A DNA stretch of 21,928 nt from the NCBI GenBank assembly GCA_039812685.1, contig JBDIBB010000070.1:1-21928 (forward strand). The letters run 5' to 3'. The notes below the pieces were generated by a model, which did not search any database, was not told where the DNA came from, and worked only from the letters and a program-made list of their open reading frames with translations. The stretch's first letter is position 1. Each line of letters starts with the position of its first letter. Shown here piece by piece: positions 8,030-16,239 of this stretch. The position numbers were made by a program, and so were the translations under genes. This stretch comes from JBDIBB01 sp039812685. GTDB lineage: Bacteria > Acidobacteriota > Vicinamibacteria > Vicinamibacterales > JAFNAJ01.

Positions 8030-9880
8030 GTGAGAGGAACGTTCGCATCCGCCGCCGCCCTGGCTGCGTCCGTCGTGCTCGTCCTCACCGCCGGTGGCCA
8101 GCCGTCGGCGCCGCACCGGCCGCTGGCGCACTGGGACGAGAGCCGGCTCTCGCAGCCCCAGTACCAGGTCCGCGTCGAGAAGAACGTCATGGTGCGCGCG
8201 CGCGACGGCGTCGCGCTCGCCACCGACCTGTACCTGCCGGAGGCGCCCGGCCGGTTCCCGACGCTGCTCTGGCGCAACTGCTACGGGAAGGACAGCGAGG
8301 GCACGGCCGAGCAGTCGAAGTGGTACGCCTCGCGCGGCTACGTCGTCGCGCACCAGGACACGCGCGGCAAGCACGCCTCGGAAGGGATCTTCACGCACTT
8401 CCGCGACGAGGCCGACGATGGGTTCGACACCGACGAGTGGATTGGCGCGCAGCCCTGGAGCAACGGGAAGATCGGCCTGATGGGCGGCTCCTACCTGGGC
8501 TACACGCAGATCGCGCAGGCGGTGCGCAACAGCCGCTACCTGGCGTCGATGTCGGCCTCGGTGACCACCGGCGACGTCTACAACGGCTGGATCTACAGCG
8601 ACGGGGCCTTCTTCCTCGGCTTCGCGCTGCCGTGGGGCGCCGTCGGCATGGACGGCCGCGTGTTCCGCTTCTCGAACCCCGTCCCGGCGCCGTGGTCCGA
8701 GATCTTCAGGCACCTGCCGCTGTCGACCATCGCCGGGCGCACCGGCCATGACAATCCCGTCTTCCGCGAGTGGCTGCGGCACCCGCGCGCCGACGATCCC
8801 TACTGGAAGGACGTGAGCTACGAGAAGGACATCGCGAGGGTCTCCGTCCCCTTCCTCGTGCTCGACGGCTGGTACGACCTGTTCCTGCGCGGCGCGCTGG
8901 CCGATCACGCCGTCATCACGACCGGCAGCCCGTCGGAGGCGGCACGCAGGTTCAAGTACCTGATGATCGGTCCGTGGGGCCACGAGTCGGGCGTGCGCAA
9001 CAACGCGCCGGATGCGCCCACGACCGGCCCCGATCGCAGCCTCGACTTCGGCCCGGAGGCGGCCATCGAGACGCGCAAGGTCTACCTGCGCTGGCACGAT
9101 CGCTGGCTGAAGGGCATCGACAACGGCGTCGACCGCGAGCCGCCCGTCCGGATCTTCGTGATGGGTGAGAACGCGTGGCGCTTCGAGCACGAGTGGCCGC
9201 TCGCCCGGACCCGTTACACGACCTACTATCTCGACGGCACGCGCGCGAACGGGGTCAACGGCGGCGGCCTGCTGTCGAGCGCCGCGCCCGTGGCCGAGGA
9301 CGCGAGGGACGCCTACGTCTACGATCCCGCGTCGCCCGTGCCCACCCTGGGCGGCAACACCTGCTGCAGCCAGGTGCCGTCGGGGCCCTGGAACCAGATC
9401 AAGGCGGAGATGCGCGACGACGTGCTGGTCTATTCGACGCCGGTGCTGGAGGAGGCCGTCGAGGTGACCGGCCCGATCAGGATGAAGCTGTTTGCCGCGA
9501 CCAGCGCCCGGGACACCGACTGGACGGCGAAGCTCGTCGACGTGCACCCCGACGGCTACGCGCAGAACCTGGCCGACGGCATCATCCGCGCGCGCTATCG
9601 GCTGGGTCGCGACGCGCCGGCCGCGCTGCTGGAGCCCCGGAAGATCTACGAGTACGACATCGACCTCTGGGCGACCAGCAACGTCTTCCTCCCCGGGCAC
9701 CGGATCCGGGTGGAGATCTCCAGCAGCAACTTCCCGCGCTTCGATCGCAACCTGAACACCGGCGAGGATCCGATGACGGGCACGCGCATGGTGACGGCGC
9801 GGCAGACGGTCTTCAGGTCGCGGCAGTACCCGTCGCACATCGTCCTGCCGGTGATCCCGCGCGGGAATGCGCCGCGGTGA
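8030..9880 (+). CDS. CocE/NonD family alpha/beta hydrolase (X-Pro peptidase-like), exported
   Basis: The open frame begins at 7676, inside the previous gene, but the likely start is the GTG at 8030, preceded by GAGG and followed by a signal peptide (VRGTFASAAALAASVVLVLTA). The 616-residue product has the PepX/CocE catalytic domain: Ser154 in GGSYLG, Asp283 in DGWYDLF and His318 in GPWGHESG, a complete triad. The last ~230 residues form the jelly-roll PepX_C domain, with the family-typical SSSNFPRFDRNLNTG near the end. Members cleave X-Pro dipeptides, acyl esters or beta-lactam side chains. With peptidases on both sides, a peptide or ester scavenging role is plausible. It starts 59 bases after the phosphoesterase gene and may share its transcript. 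Confidence 0.93.
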   Translation: MRGTFASAAALAASVVLVLTAGGQPSAPHRPLAHWDESRLSQPQYQVRVEKNVMVRARDGVALATDLYLPEAPGRFPTLLWRNCYGKDSEGTAEQSKWYASRGYVVAHQDTRGKHASEGIFTHFRDEADDGFDTDEWIGAQPWSNGKIGLMGGSYLGYTQIAQAVRNSRYLASMSASVTTGDVYNGWIYSDGAFFLGFALPWGAVGMDGRVFRFSNPVPAPWSEIFRHLPLSTIAGRTGHDNPVFREWLRHPRADDPYWKDVSYEKDIARVSVPFLVLDGWYDLFLRGALADHAVITTGSPSEAARRFKYLMIGPWGHESGVRNNAPDAPTTGPDRSLDFGPEAAIETRKVYLRWHDRWLKGIDNGVDREPPVRIFVMGENAWRFEHEWPLARTRYTTYYLDGTRANGVNGGGLLSSAAPVAEDARDAYVYDPASPVPTLGGNTCCSQVPSGPWNQIKAEMRDDVLVYSTPVLEEAVEVTGPIRMKLFAATSARDTDWTAKLVDVHPDGYAQNLADGIIRARYRLGRDAPAALLEPRKIYEYDIDLWATSNVFLPGHRIRVEISSSNFPRFDRNLNTGEDPMTGTRMVTARQTVFRSRQYPSHIVLPVIPRGNAPR

Positions 9881-9930
9881 CCGCCGGCGGCTGAAGCGGG
9901 AGGCCGCCGCGGCGGCGCGGGGCGGCGTGG

Positions 9931-10500
9931 TCAGCGCGGCCGCGCGGGGCCCAGCGAGACGCCGCGGCGTTTCGCCATCTCGCGGCCCATCTCCGCGAGT
10001 GCCGTCGCGTCGAGCACGCGGGCCGCGGCCGGGAACAGATCGTGGTCCTCCACGGCGATGTGCGCCTGGTAGAGCGCCTGCAGCGCGGAGAGGTGCCCGC
10101 GCAGCGCCGCCGCGTCGTCCGGGTCGAGCCCGTTCCGATCGAGCCACCGGCGCACCAGCACGTTGACGGCCGCGTGGTGGCCATCGGCGACGTCGTGGTC
10201 GGCCTCGAGCCGCTGCACGAGCGCCAGCGCCTGCCGCGCGGCGGGGTCGCCGCTCGCGCGCAGGCGCGGGAACAGGCTGTCCTCCTCGTCGGCCGTGTGA
10301 TTGGGCGCGGCCATCTCGAAGTACCGGAGGGCGGCCTCGAGCGCGCGGCGATGGTCGGCCTCGAGCGGTCCGCCCGATCGCAACTGGTCGACCGTGACGA
10401 GCACGTGCAGGAAGTGTTCGATCCGCCGGTGACAGTCGCTCAGCAGGCCCAGCGGCTCGTGGTAGCCATGGTCGGTCGTTCCGCCAATCTTCAGTGCCAC
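9931..10500 (-). CDS. Hemerythrin-like di-iron protein, 189 aa
   Basis: A mostly helical cytoplasmic protein with the hemerythrin HHE ligand pattern: His24 in CHRRIEHF, His68 and Glu72 in NHTADEE, His102 in EADHD, and His147 with Glu151 in HIAVEDHDLF. The family binds a di-iron centre used for oxygen or NO sensing, storage or detoxification. It is convergent with the CocE gene (50 bases between the stops) and divergent from the phosphodiesterase gene. The start is a GTG at 10500 lying 6 bases after a perfect TATAAT, so there is no room for a ribosome site; the mRNA is probably leaderless. Confidence 0.88.
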   Translation of the reverse strand: MALKIGGTTDHGYHEPLGLLSDCHRRIEHFLHVLVTVDQLRSGGPLEADHRRALEAALRYFEMAAPNHTADEEDSLFPRLRASGDPAARQALALVQRLEADHDVADGHHAAVNVLVRRWLDRNGLDPDDAAALRGHLSALQALYQAHIAVEDHDLFPAAARVLDATALAEMGREMAKRRGVSLGPARPR

Positions 10501-10506
10501 CCCGGC

Positions 10507-10512
10507 ATTATA
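10507..10512 (-). promoter_or_regulatory. -10 box (TATAAT) of the hemerythrin gene
   Basis: On the minus strand a perfect TATAAT is followed by six bases and then the GTG start. Transcription should begin at or next to the first base of the start codon. No clear -35 hexamer is visible at the usual distance. Confidence 0.65.
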
Positions 10513-10594
10513 GCGCCGGCGCCGATCGCGACGCCGCGCGGAAGCCGCCCGCGGTGCGACGCGATCGCGTCGTCGACGACGCGGACGGCTGAGA

Positions 10595-10624
10595 TTGTTT
10601 GCACCCTGACCTTCCGCTTATAGT
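10595..10624 (+). promoter_or_regulatory. Promoter of the phosphodiesterase gene
   Basis: TTGTTT at 10595-10600 and TATAGT at 10619-10624 are separated by 18 bases, a normal sigma70-type spacing, in the AT-richest part of the divergent region. The predicted start at about 10631 leaves a 5' leader of about 68 bases containing the stem-loop at 10652-10685. Confidence 0.55.
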
Positions 10625-10651
10625 ACGCCTCGACGTTCACGCCCGAGAGTC

Positions 10652-10685
10652 ACGGTCGAGCCGCCACCGGCCCTGCTCCGACCGT
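10652..10685 (+). other. Leader stem-loop before the phosphodiesterase start
   Basis: ACGGTC-GAG at 10652-10660 can pair with CTC-C-GACCGT at 10676-10685 (9 bp with one bulged C). It ends one base before the ribosome-site-like GAGG at 10687-10690. It could affect translation, but in such GC-rich DNA a chance fold is possible. Confidence 0.3.
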
Positions 10686-10698
10686 CGAGGTGCCATCC

Positions 10699-12057
10699 AT
10701 GAAGCTGCCACGCGTGCTCATCGCCCTGCTCGCCCTTGCCGGGGTCGGGCTGGCGCCCGTACCCGATCCGCACGTCATCCTCATCTCGATCGACGGCCTG
10801 ATGGCCTCCACCTACAACAGCCCCGGGCCCGCCCGAATCCCGACGCTGCGCGCGCTGGCCGCCGGCGGCGCCTCGGCCGAGGGCGTGGTGGGCGTGCTCC
10901 CCTCCGAGACGTACCCGTCGCACACGACGCTGATGACCGGCGTGAGCCCGGCCGTGCACGGCATCTACGCCAACGGCATGTTCGATCCCGAGGGGCGCAC
11001 CTCCGGCGCGTGGCACTGGTACGGGTCGGAGATCCGCGTCCCGACGCTGCTGGGCGCGGCGAAGTCGCGCGGCCTGCGGACGTCGGCCATCTCCTGGCCT
11101 GTCACCGTCGGCTCGGACATCGACTACCACGTGCCCGAGTTCTGGCGCGCCGGCTTCGGCGCCGATCATCTCGAGAGCCTGCTCCTGCTGAGGGCCATCT
11201 CCACGCCGAACCTCATCGATACGATGGAGATCGCCCGGCGCAAGCCGTTCACCCCGCGCCAGACCGACGCCGATCGTACCGACATGGCCTCGATCATCCT
11301 GCGCACCTACCAGCCGCACCTGATGCTGCTGCACCTCACCGAGCTCGACAGCGCGCAGCACAAGTCCGGCCCCGGGTCGCCCGGCGCGATCGAGACGCTC
11401 GAGCGCATCGACGGCTACGTCGCCTCGCTCGTGCAGACGGTCGCCGACGCGGGCATCCGCGATTCCACCTACTTCGCGATCGTGTCCGACCACGGCTTCC
11501 TGCCCATCGGCACGCAGCTCCAGCCCAACGCGCTCTTCAGGCAGGAGAAGCTGCTCGAGACCGACGCGGCCGGCCGCATCGTCAACTGGCAGGCCTACTA
11601 CGACGCGTGCGGCGGCTCGGGCTTCATCTTCCTGAAGGACCCGTCGGACACCGCGCTGACGACGCGCGTCCGTTCGCTGCTCGATCGGCTGAAGGCCGAT
11701 CCCGCCAACGGCATCCAGACGTTGTGGACGCGTGAGGACCTCGATCGGATCGGCGCGTTTCCCGGGGCCAGCTTCGGCATCGGCATGCGGCCGGACTTCT
11801 ACACCGGCCGCGGGACCGACCAGCTCCTGCTGAAGACGCCGATGGGCGGTGGCCACGGGTTCGACCCGCAGTTGCCCGCGCTGCATTCCTCGCTGATCGT
11901 CTCGGCGCCGGCCATCGGCCGCCGCGGTCCGCTGGGCGTGGTGCGGATGACGCAGATCGCGCCGACCGTCGCCCGCTGGCTCGGCGTGGGCCTTTCACCG
12001 CACGCCGACACCCCGATCGAGGCGCTGCTGCCGGCGGCCGGCGCGCCTTCGCGGTAA
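10699..12057 (+). CDS. NPP-type phosphodiesterase/nucleotide pyrophosphatase, exported
   Basis: The ATG at 10699 begins a signal peptide (MKLPRVLIALLALAGVGLAP) and has GAGG 8 bases upstream; it is preferred over an in-frame GTG at 10690. The 452-residue product matches the type I phosphodiesterase branch of the alkaline-phosphatase superfamily. Asp32 lies in ISIDG, the nucleophile Thr71 in SETYPSHTTLMTG, Asp217 and His221 in LDSAQHKSGPGSP, Asp264-His265 in SDHG, and His386 in GGGHGFD. All six expected metal ligands and the Thr nucleophile are present. It should cleave phosphodiester or pyrophosphate bonds of nucleotides, sugar nucleotides or lipids outside the cytoplasm, complementing the nearby 5'-nucleotidase-like enzyme. 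Confidence 0.93.
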   Translation: MKLPRVLIALLALAGVGLAPVPDPHVILISIDGLMASTYNSPGPARIPTLRALAAGGASAEGVVGVLPSETYPSHTTLMTGVSPAVHGIYANGMFDPEGRTSGAWHWYGSEIRVPTLLGAAKSRGLRTSAISWPVTVGSDIDYHVPEFWRAGFGADHLESLLLLRAISTPNLIDTMEIARRKPFTPRQTDADRTDMASIILRTYQPHLMLLHLTELDSAQHKSGPGSPGAIETLERIDGYVASLVQTVADAGIRDSTYFAIVSDHGFLPIGTQLQPNALFRQEKLLETDAAGRIVNWQAYYDACGGSGFIFLKDPSDTALTTRVRSLLDRLKADPANGIQTLWTREDLDRIGAFPGASFGIGMRPDFYTGRGTDQLLLKTPMGGGHGFDPQLPALHSSLIVSAPAIGRRGPLGVVRMTQIAPTVARWLGVGLSPHADTPIEALLPAAGAPSR

Positions 12058-12064
12058 CGCCGAG

Positions 12065-12087
12065 GGGGGCGCGGTCGCCGCGCCCCC
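12065..12087. terminator. Hairpin between convergent genes
   Basis: A perfect 10-bp stem GGGGGCGCGG/CCGCGCCCCC closes a TCG loop 8 bases after the phosphodiesterase stop. The gene on the other side ends convergently at 12183, so the hairpin could serve both strands. No T-tract follows. The remaining intergenic bases to 12182 hold further GC-rich inverted repeats and nothing else I recognise. Confidence 0.45.
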
Positions 12088-12182
12088 TCACCTCGCGCAT
12101 GTGTTGAGACCCGTTCGCGCGGCGGATCGCGCCGCCGCGCGTGCGGTTCGTGGTGGGTCTGCCGCGCCGTCCGCGGCGCGGA

Positions 12183-12857
12183 TCAGTCGCGTCCCGCCGC
12201 CGGGCGCTTCACCTGCAGGACCCGGTTCGACTGGTAGAAGCTCTCGACCGAGCCCGGCTTCCACCAGCCGGTGGCCTCCGGCTGCCTGAAGAGCGCCGGC
12301 ATGTGGAACGGCACCTGTCCCGGCGACAGCGTGATGCTCAGCGGATGGGTGCCCTGCACGTCTCGAATCTGAATGAGCTGGCTGCCCGCGAACCGGCGGC
12401 CGAGCCGCAGCACGCAGCGGCGGATCGAGATGTCCTGCAGGTGCGTGCGAACCGTCTCCTGCTTGTCGTAGTCGTAGCCCGACGCCACGTTGCTCGGCGC
12501 ATCGTCGTAGACGTCGCTCGCCTCGCGCAGCAGTTGTTCGAGGACCTCGGCGTGCTGTTCGAGGAAGCGGCAGTACGCGTCCTCGTACAGCATCACGATG
12601 CCGTCGCGGCCCACCGCGTTGCCCGCGACTTCCCAGACCAGGCGCCAGTTGCCCGGGCCGTATTTCTCGTCGTATTCCCGAACCCGCCGGTCGCGATCCT
12701 TGCCGAACGGCGCCGGCCGCTCCACCGTGACCCAGGTGTCGGCGGCGGCGTGGGTCGCGGCGCGTGGCGCCGGAGCGGTCTGGCCGCGCGCCGGGGGCGC
12801 AGCCCACGCCAGCGTCGCCACGACGGCAACCATGAGACCGATCCGTGAACCGTTCAC
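12183..12857 (-). CDS. Exported protein of unknown function, 224 aa
   Basis: I do not recognise this family. The GTG start at 12857 is fixed by a perfect AAGGAGGT ribosome site 5 bases upstream and by the signal peptide that follows it (VNGSRIGLMVAVVATLAWAA, cleavage probably near ARGQ). The mature part, about 200 residues, is polar and probably globular, with no obvious membrane segment or repeat. Its most distinctive segments are YGPGNWRLVWEVAGNAVGR, LYEDAYCRFLEQH and, near the C-terminus, TGWWKPGSVESFYQSN. There are two cysteines. It lies downstream of the TonB-dependent receptor on the same strand, but two strong hairpins separate them, so it probably has its own promoter. Confidence 0.75.
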   Translation of the reverse strand: MNGSRIGLMVAVVATLAWAAPPARGQTAPAPRAATHAAADTWVTVERPAPFGKDRDRRVREYDEKYGPGNWRLVWEVAGNAVGRDGIVMLYEDAYCRFLEQHAEVLEQLLREASDVYDDAPSNVASGYDYDKQETVRTHLQDISIRRCVLRLGRRFAGSQLIQIRDVQGTHPLSITLSPGQVPFHMPALFRQPEATGWWKPGSVESFYQSNRVLQVKRPAAGRD

Positions 12858-12862
12858 GAGGG

Positions 12863-12870
12863 ACCTCCTT
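12863..12870 (-). promoter_or_regulatory. Consensus ribosome binding site that fixes the 12857 start
   Basis: AAGGAGGT, the full anti-16S complement, lies 5 bases upstream of GTG at 12857 on the minus strand. It is the strongest ribosome site in the window and rules out the upstream in-frame start at 12902. Confidence 0.8.
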
Positions 12871-12897
12871 CGCCCGCGCGGCGGCGGGTGGATGCGT

Positions 12898-12923
12898 GGC
12901 ACCGGGCGAGCGTGCCCGGTGCC
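12898..12923. other. Perfect inverted repeat in the receptor-downstream gap
   Basis: GGCACCGGGC and GCCCGGTGCC form a perfect 10-bp stem around a 6-base loop. It lies between the receptor stop and the start of the unknown exported gene. It could be a second terminator for the receptor or an operator for the gene downstream. Confidence 0.4.
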
Positions 12924-12955
12924 TGGCGGGTGACCGCGGCGGCGCGGTGGGGATG

Positions 12956-12994
12956 GTGAGGACCGGGGCGCGGCCGTCGCGCCCCCGTCCTCAC
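12956..12994 (-). terminator. Long hairpin immediately after the TonB receptor gene
   Basis: GTGAGGACCGGGGCGCG pairs with CGCGCCCCCGTCCTCAC over 17 positions with a single C-C mismatch and a 5-base loop, starting 8 bases after the receptor stop codon. It is the most stable hairpin outside the CRISPR array. A T-tract is absent, as for the other terminator-like hairpins here. Confidence 0.55.
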
Positions 12995-13002
12995 CGCGGC
13001 CG

Positions 13003-15939
13003 TCAGAACGTGAGCCTCGCGGCGAGCTGGAACTGCCGTGACGCCTGCGAGCTGATGATCTGGCCGAACGTCGCGTTGGGCGACGTCCCCGTGCCCCACG
13101 TCCGGTTGATCGCGCCGGCGCCGGTCGGCGTCAGCTGGTTGGCCAGGTTGAACCCCTCGACGATCACTTCGAGCACGTGCCGGTCGGTGATCTTCAGCTT
13201 GCGCGCCACCCGCAGGTCGATGGCGTAATAGCCCGGCACGCGGTAGCTGTTGTAGCCGATGCCGGCGGGGCGGTCGTTGAACACCGTGTCGCCGTTGCTG
13301 TCGATGCCGGTGACCGGCGTGTAGGGGTAGTTCTTGGTCGCGATGATTCGCGGGGCCAGTTGCCACCCGTTGACGATGGCACCGGCCGCTCCCTGGAGCC
13401 CGGAGAAGTGCGTGTCGAGGACGCCGGTAATCACCAGGCGATGCGGCATGTCGAAGTCGCCCGGCCCTTCGTCGGCCCGGATGTCCTGCGGGTCGGACGG
13501 CGTCGTGAAGATGCCGAACCCGGTGTAGTCGCCCGCGAAGGCGTGGCCGCGCACCCTCGACCAGTGGTAGGACGCCTGGAACGACATCCCGTGCGAGTAG
13601 CGCTTGGTGAGCACTGCCACCAGTCCGTGGTAGTCCTGCTCGCCAATCGACTTCGAGACGAAGATGTTGCCGAAGCGCGGGTCGGGCCGCGGGTTCGCCG
13701 TCCAGCGGCGCGTGACGCCGTCGGCGAGCACGCCGGCCGGCGTGAGGTTCGTCACGTAGGCGATCGGCAGGTCGCGTCCCTGGTTGACGCGGTAGGTGAG
13801 CGACGCCGACAGGTTCGACGCCAGCTCGCGGTCGTAGGTCACGAAGTACTCGTAGACCTTGATGTCCTGGAAGTCCTTGTCCATGACGCGGGCGTCGGAC
13901 ACGACCGTCGCGCCGGTGACCGGCGCGACCGGGCCCCTCCCGAACGGCGGCGCGCCCGGGCTGGTGGGCGACACGTTCACGTTCAGCACGTCGAGGCCGT
14001 TGCCGCGCAGGAGCGTGTTGTAGGTCTGGGGCGTGATCATGTTGTAGAAGATGCCCCAGCCCGCCCGGACCACGTCGCGGCCGTTGCCGAACGGATCCCA
14101 GGCCAGGCTGGTCCGCGGCGCCCAGTTGTTGTGGTCGCCGGGGAACACGCCGCTGCCGGGCAGCGCCGGATTCGGGCTCCCCGTGGGCCGCGAGAACACC
14201 TCGTAGCGCAGTCCCAGGTTGAGCTTCAGCGTCCGCGTGAGCCGGAAGTCGTCCTGGAAGAAGTAGCCCTGGTTGACGGTCATCGCCTCGTAGTACTCCG
14301 GCCCGATCGACTGCGTGAACCGGGAGTACGAATACCGCTGTCCGGTGGCGGGGTCGATGGCGCCGGCCTCGGTCAGCAGCAGCTGATCGACCGGCCCGAC
14401 GGCGCCGCGCACGCCGGGCACCGCCGGGAGCCCGCCGAACGTGAAGGTGCCGTTGATGTTCGTGGTCCGCTCGCGGAACGCCACCGGCAGGATGTCGACG
14501 CCCATCTTGAACGTGTGGGCGCCCTTCATGATCGAGAGGTTCTCGTTGAACTGGAACCCGCGCTCGCGCGTCCGGCGGTGCCCGTTGGCGTTGCCGTTGA
14601 AGTTGCCGACGCCGCTCAGCGAGATGTTCGGATTGTTCGGGTTCACGCTGACGCCGTTGCTGATGCCCCGCGAGATGAACAGGAACCGCGCCTCGTTCAC
14701 CACGTTGGTCCGGAAGACCGACACCAGCTGCGTGGTGATCGACTGCGGCGACTCGTCGAAGCGGGCCGCCACGTCACGCGTCGCGGGGCCACCGAAGGTG
14801 TTCGGCGATTCGCGGTCGTAGTAGTAGAAATAGCGTGTCGACAGCCGGTGCGCCGGGTTGAGCTGGTAGTCGACCTTGCCCGTGGCGGTGTGCGCGCGGA
14901 ACCACGCCAGGTAGGTGCCGACGTTGTCGGGCGACAGGCCCAGCCTCAGCGCGTCGGCCAGCTTGAAGGTCGACACGGTGGGCGCGTCGGCCATCCAGCG
15001 CTCGTAGTTGGCGAAGTAGAACGCGCGGTTCGACAGCAGCGGTCCGCCCACCGTGCCGCCGAAGTTGTAGCGCGAGAAGTCGGGCTTGGGCGTGCCCGGC
15101 GGCTGCAGGAACGGCGCCGAGTTCAGGAACTTCTGCCGCGTGAAGAAGAACGCCGAGCCGTGCACCGTGTTCGTGCCCGACTTCGTGACGGCGTTCTGGA
15201 GCCCGCCCGCCACGCGGCCGAACTCCGCCGAGAAGTTGGTGACGGTCTGGAACTCGGCAATCGACTCCTCGCTGACCACCAGGTTCCGCGAGAGGCCCTG
15301 CAGGTTGTTCGACACGCCGTCGATGTTCATCTGCCGCAGGCCCAGTCCGCCGTAGACCGTCGAGATGGTGGGCGTGCCCGAGCCCGATCCGCCATCGGGC
15401 GGCCCGGCGTTCACGCCCGGCTGGATCATGTAGAAGTCCTGGATGCTGCGGCCCTGCAGCGGCAGCGCGCGCACCGTGCGCTCGTCGAGCGTGTTGCTGA
15501 CGACCGTGCGCCCCACCTCGATGGTGGGCGGCGCGGCGGTGACCTCCGTCGTCTCGCTGAAGCTCGTGCTCGACAGGTCGATCTCGATCGTGATGACGCG
15601 GCCCGCCCGCACCTCGAGGTCGCCGCGGTTGATCGTCCCGAAGCCCTGCTTGGTGGCCTCGATGACGTAGTCGCCGGGCGGCAGCAGGGGAATCACGTAG
15701 CTCCCGCGCGCGTTGCTCGTCACCTTGCGCGTGTAGCCCGTCTGGATGTTGATGGCGGTGATCTCGACGCCAGCCACCGGCTGGCCTTCCTGATCGCGCA
15801 CGAAGCCTTCGATCGTTCCATCGATCGCCTGGCTCTGCGCCGCCGCCGGGGACGCCATCCCCGGACCGCCGAGCGCCACGGCGAGCGCGAGCGTGACGGT
15901 CACGGCCGACGCGCCGGACCTGATCCGATTTCCGAGCAC
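13003..15939 (-). CDS. TonB-dependent receptor, Oar-like, with carboxypeptidase-regulatory-like domain
   Basis: The frame is open back to 16161, but the GTG at 15939 is the best start: GGGAGG sits 8 bases upstream and a signal peptide follows (LGNRIRSGASAVTVTLALAV, ending near AAAQSQ). The product is 978 residues. Residues ~40-120 form a carboxypeptidase-regulatory-like beta-sandwich (IEGFVRDQEGQPVAGVEITA, GSYVIPLLPPGDYVIEATKQ). A plug domain follows (about 130-270, with LRQMNIDGVSNN and TKSGTNTVHGSAFFF). The rest is an outer-membrane beta-barrel ending in FQLAARLTF with the expected terminal Phe. Acidobacterial and Bacteroidota genomes carry many such receptors, probably for import of peptide or saccharide oligomers; the ligand is unknown. 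The neighbouring exported peptidases suggest peptides. Its promoter lies at 16202-16230. Confidence 0.95.
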   Translation of the reverse strand: MLGNRIRSGASAVTVTLALAVALGGPGMASPAAAQSQAIDGTIEGFVRDQEGQPVAGVEITAINIQTGYTRKVTSNARGSYVIPLLPPGDYVIEATKQGFGTINRGDLEVRAGRVITIEIDLSSTSFSETTEVTAAPPTIEVGRTVVSNTLDERTVRALPLQGRSIQDFYMIQPGVNAGPPDGGSGSGTPTISTVYGGLGLRQMNIDGVSNNLQGLSRNLVVSEESIAEFQTVTNFSAEFGRVAGGLQNAVTKSGTNTVHGSAFFFTRQKFLNSAPFLQPPGTPKPDFSRYNFGGTVGGPLLSNRAFYFANYERWMADAPTVSTFKLADALRLGLSPDNVGTYLAWFRAHTATGKVDYQLNPAHRLSTRYFYYYDRESPNTFGGPATRDVAARFDESPQSITTQLVSVFRTNVVNEARFLFISRGISNGVSVNPNNPNISLSGVGNFNGNANGHRRTRERGFQFNENLSIMKGAHTFKMGVDILPVAFRERTTNINGTFTFGGLPAVPGVRGAVGPVDQLLLTEAGAIDPATGQRYSYSRFTQSIGPEYYEAMTVNQGYFFQDDFRLTRTLKLNLGLRYEVFSRPTGSPNPALPGSGVFPGDHNNWAPRTSLAWDPFGNGRDVVRAGWGIFYNMITPQTYNTLLRGNGLDVLNVNVSPTSPGAPPFGRGPVAPVTGATVVSDARVMDKDFQDIKVYEYFVTYDRELASNLSASLTYRVNQGRDLPIAYVTNLTPAGVLADGVTRRWTANPRPDPRFGNIFVSKSIGEQDYHGLVAVLTKRYSHGMSFQASYHWSRVRGHAFAGDYTGFGIFTTPSDPQDIRADEGPGDFDMPHRLVITGVLDTHFSGLQGAAGAIVNGWQLAPRIIATKNYPYTPVTGIDSNGDTVFNDRPAGIGYNSYRVPGYYAIDLRVARKLKITDRHVLEVIVEGFNLANQLTPTGAGAINRTWGTGTSPNATFGQIISSQASRQFQLAARLTF

Positions 15940-16201
15940 CAAGGGGACCTCCCGCCGGGCGCATGCCCGGCCTCTCTCACGGTCGACCGACGAGCCGGCG
16001 CCCCCGGCCCGGCCTGCGTGCCATCCGCGCATCGCGACGGGGCCGCGGTCGACCGGGGCGCGCACGTGCGCACGCCGGGCGGACCCGGTTCGCCTGACGA
16101 CTTCAGCTGATGGGCGCCAGCCGGCCCCGGAAGCGAGGGAGCGGCGCCTGCCGCGGCTCACCGGTTCGACGCCGGCAACTCGATGACGACCTGACGGGTT
16201 G
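15940..16201 (-). other. Long 5' leader of the TonB receptor gene
   Basis: Between the predicted transcription start (about 16195) and the GTG at 15939 lie about 256 bases. The receptor frame stays open through much of it, but the residues there (Arg/Gly/Ala-rich, before the signal peptide) do not look like protein. I recognise no riboswitch or small gene in it. Confidence 0.4.
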
Positions 16202-16230
16202 ATTTGAGCACCGTACCATCACGGTGTCAA
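16202..16230 (-). promoter_or_regulatory. Promoter of the TonB receptor gene with an internal inverted repeat
   Basis: On the minus strand, TTGACA (16230-16225, perfect -35) and TCAAAT (16207-16202, 4 of 6 to TATAAT) are exactly 17 bases apart. The spacer contains the inverted repeat CACCGT-N6-ACGGTG (16209-16226 on the plus strand), which overlaps the end of the -35 box. A protein bound there would block RNA polymerase, so it is a good repressor-operator candidate. Confidence 0.65.
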
Positions 16231-16239
16231 TTGAAGGTT

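Noticed and set aside
7883..10147. 754-residue minus-strand frame across the CocE gene
   Set aside because: Antisense shadow of a gene with an intact catalytic triad and signal peptide; composition is Arg/Val/Ala-biased with no recognisable motif.
13177..16110. 977-residue open frame antisense to the TonB receptor
   Set aside because: A shadow frame produced by high third-position GC in the real gene; its Val/Arg/Ala-rich composition matches no folded protein, while the minus-strand frame has clear receptor domains.
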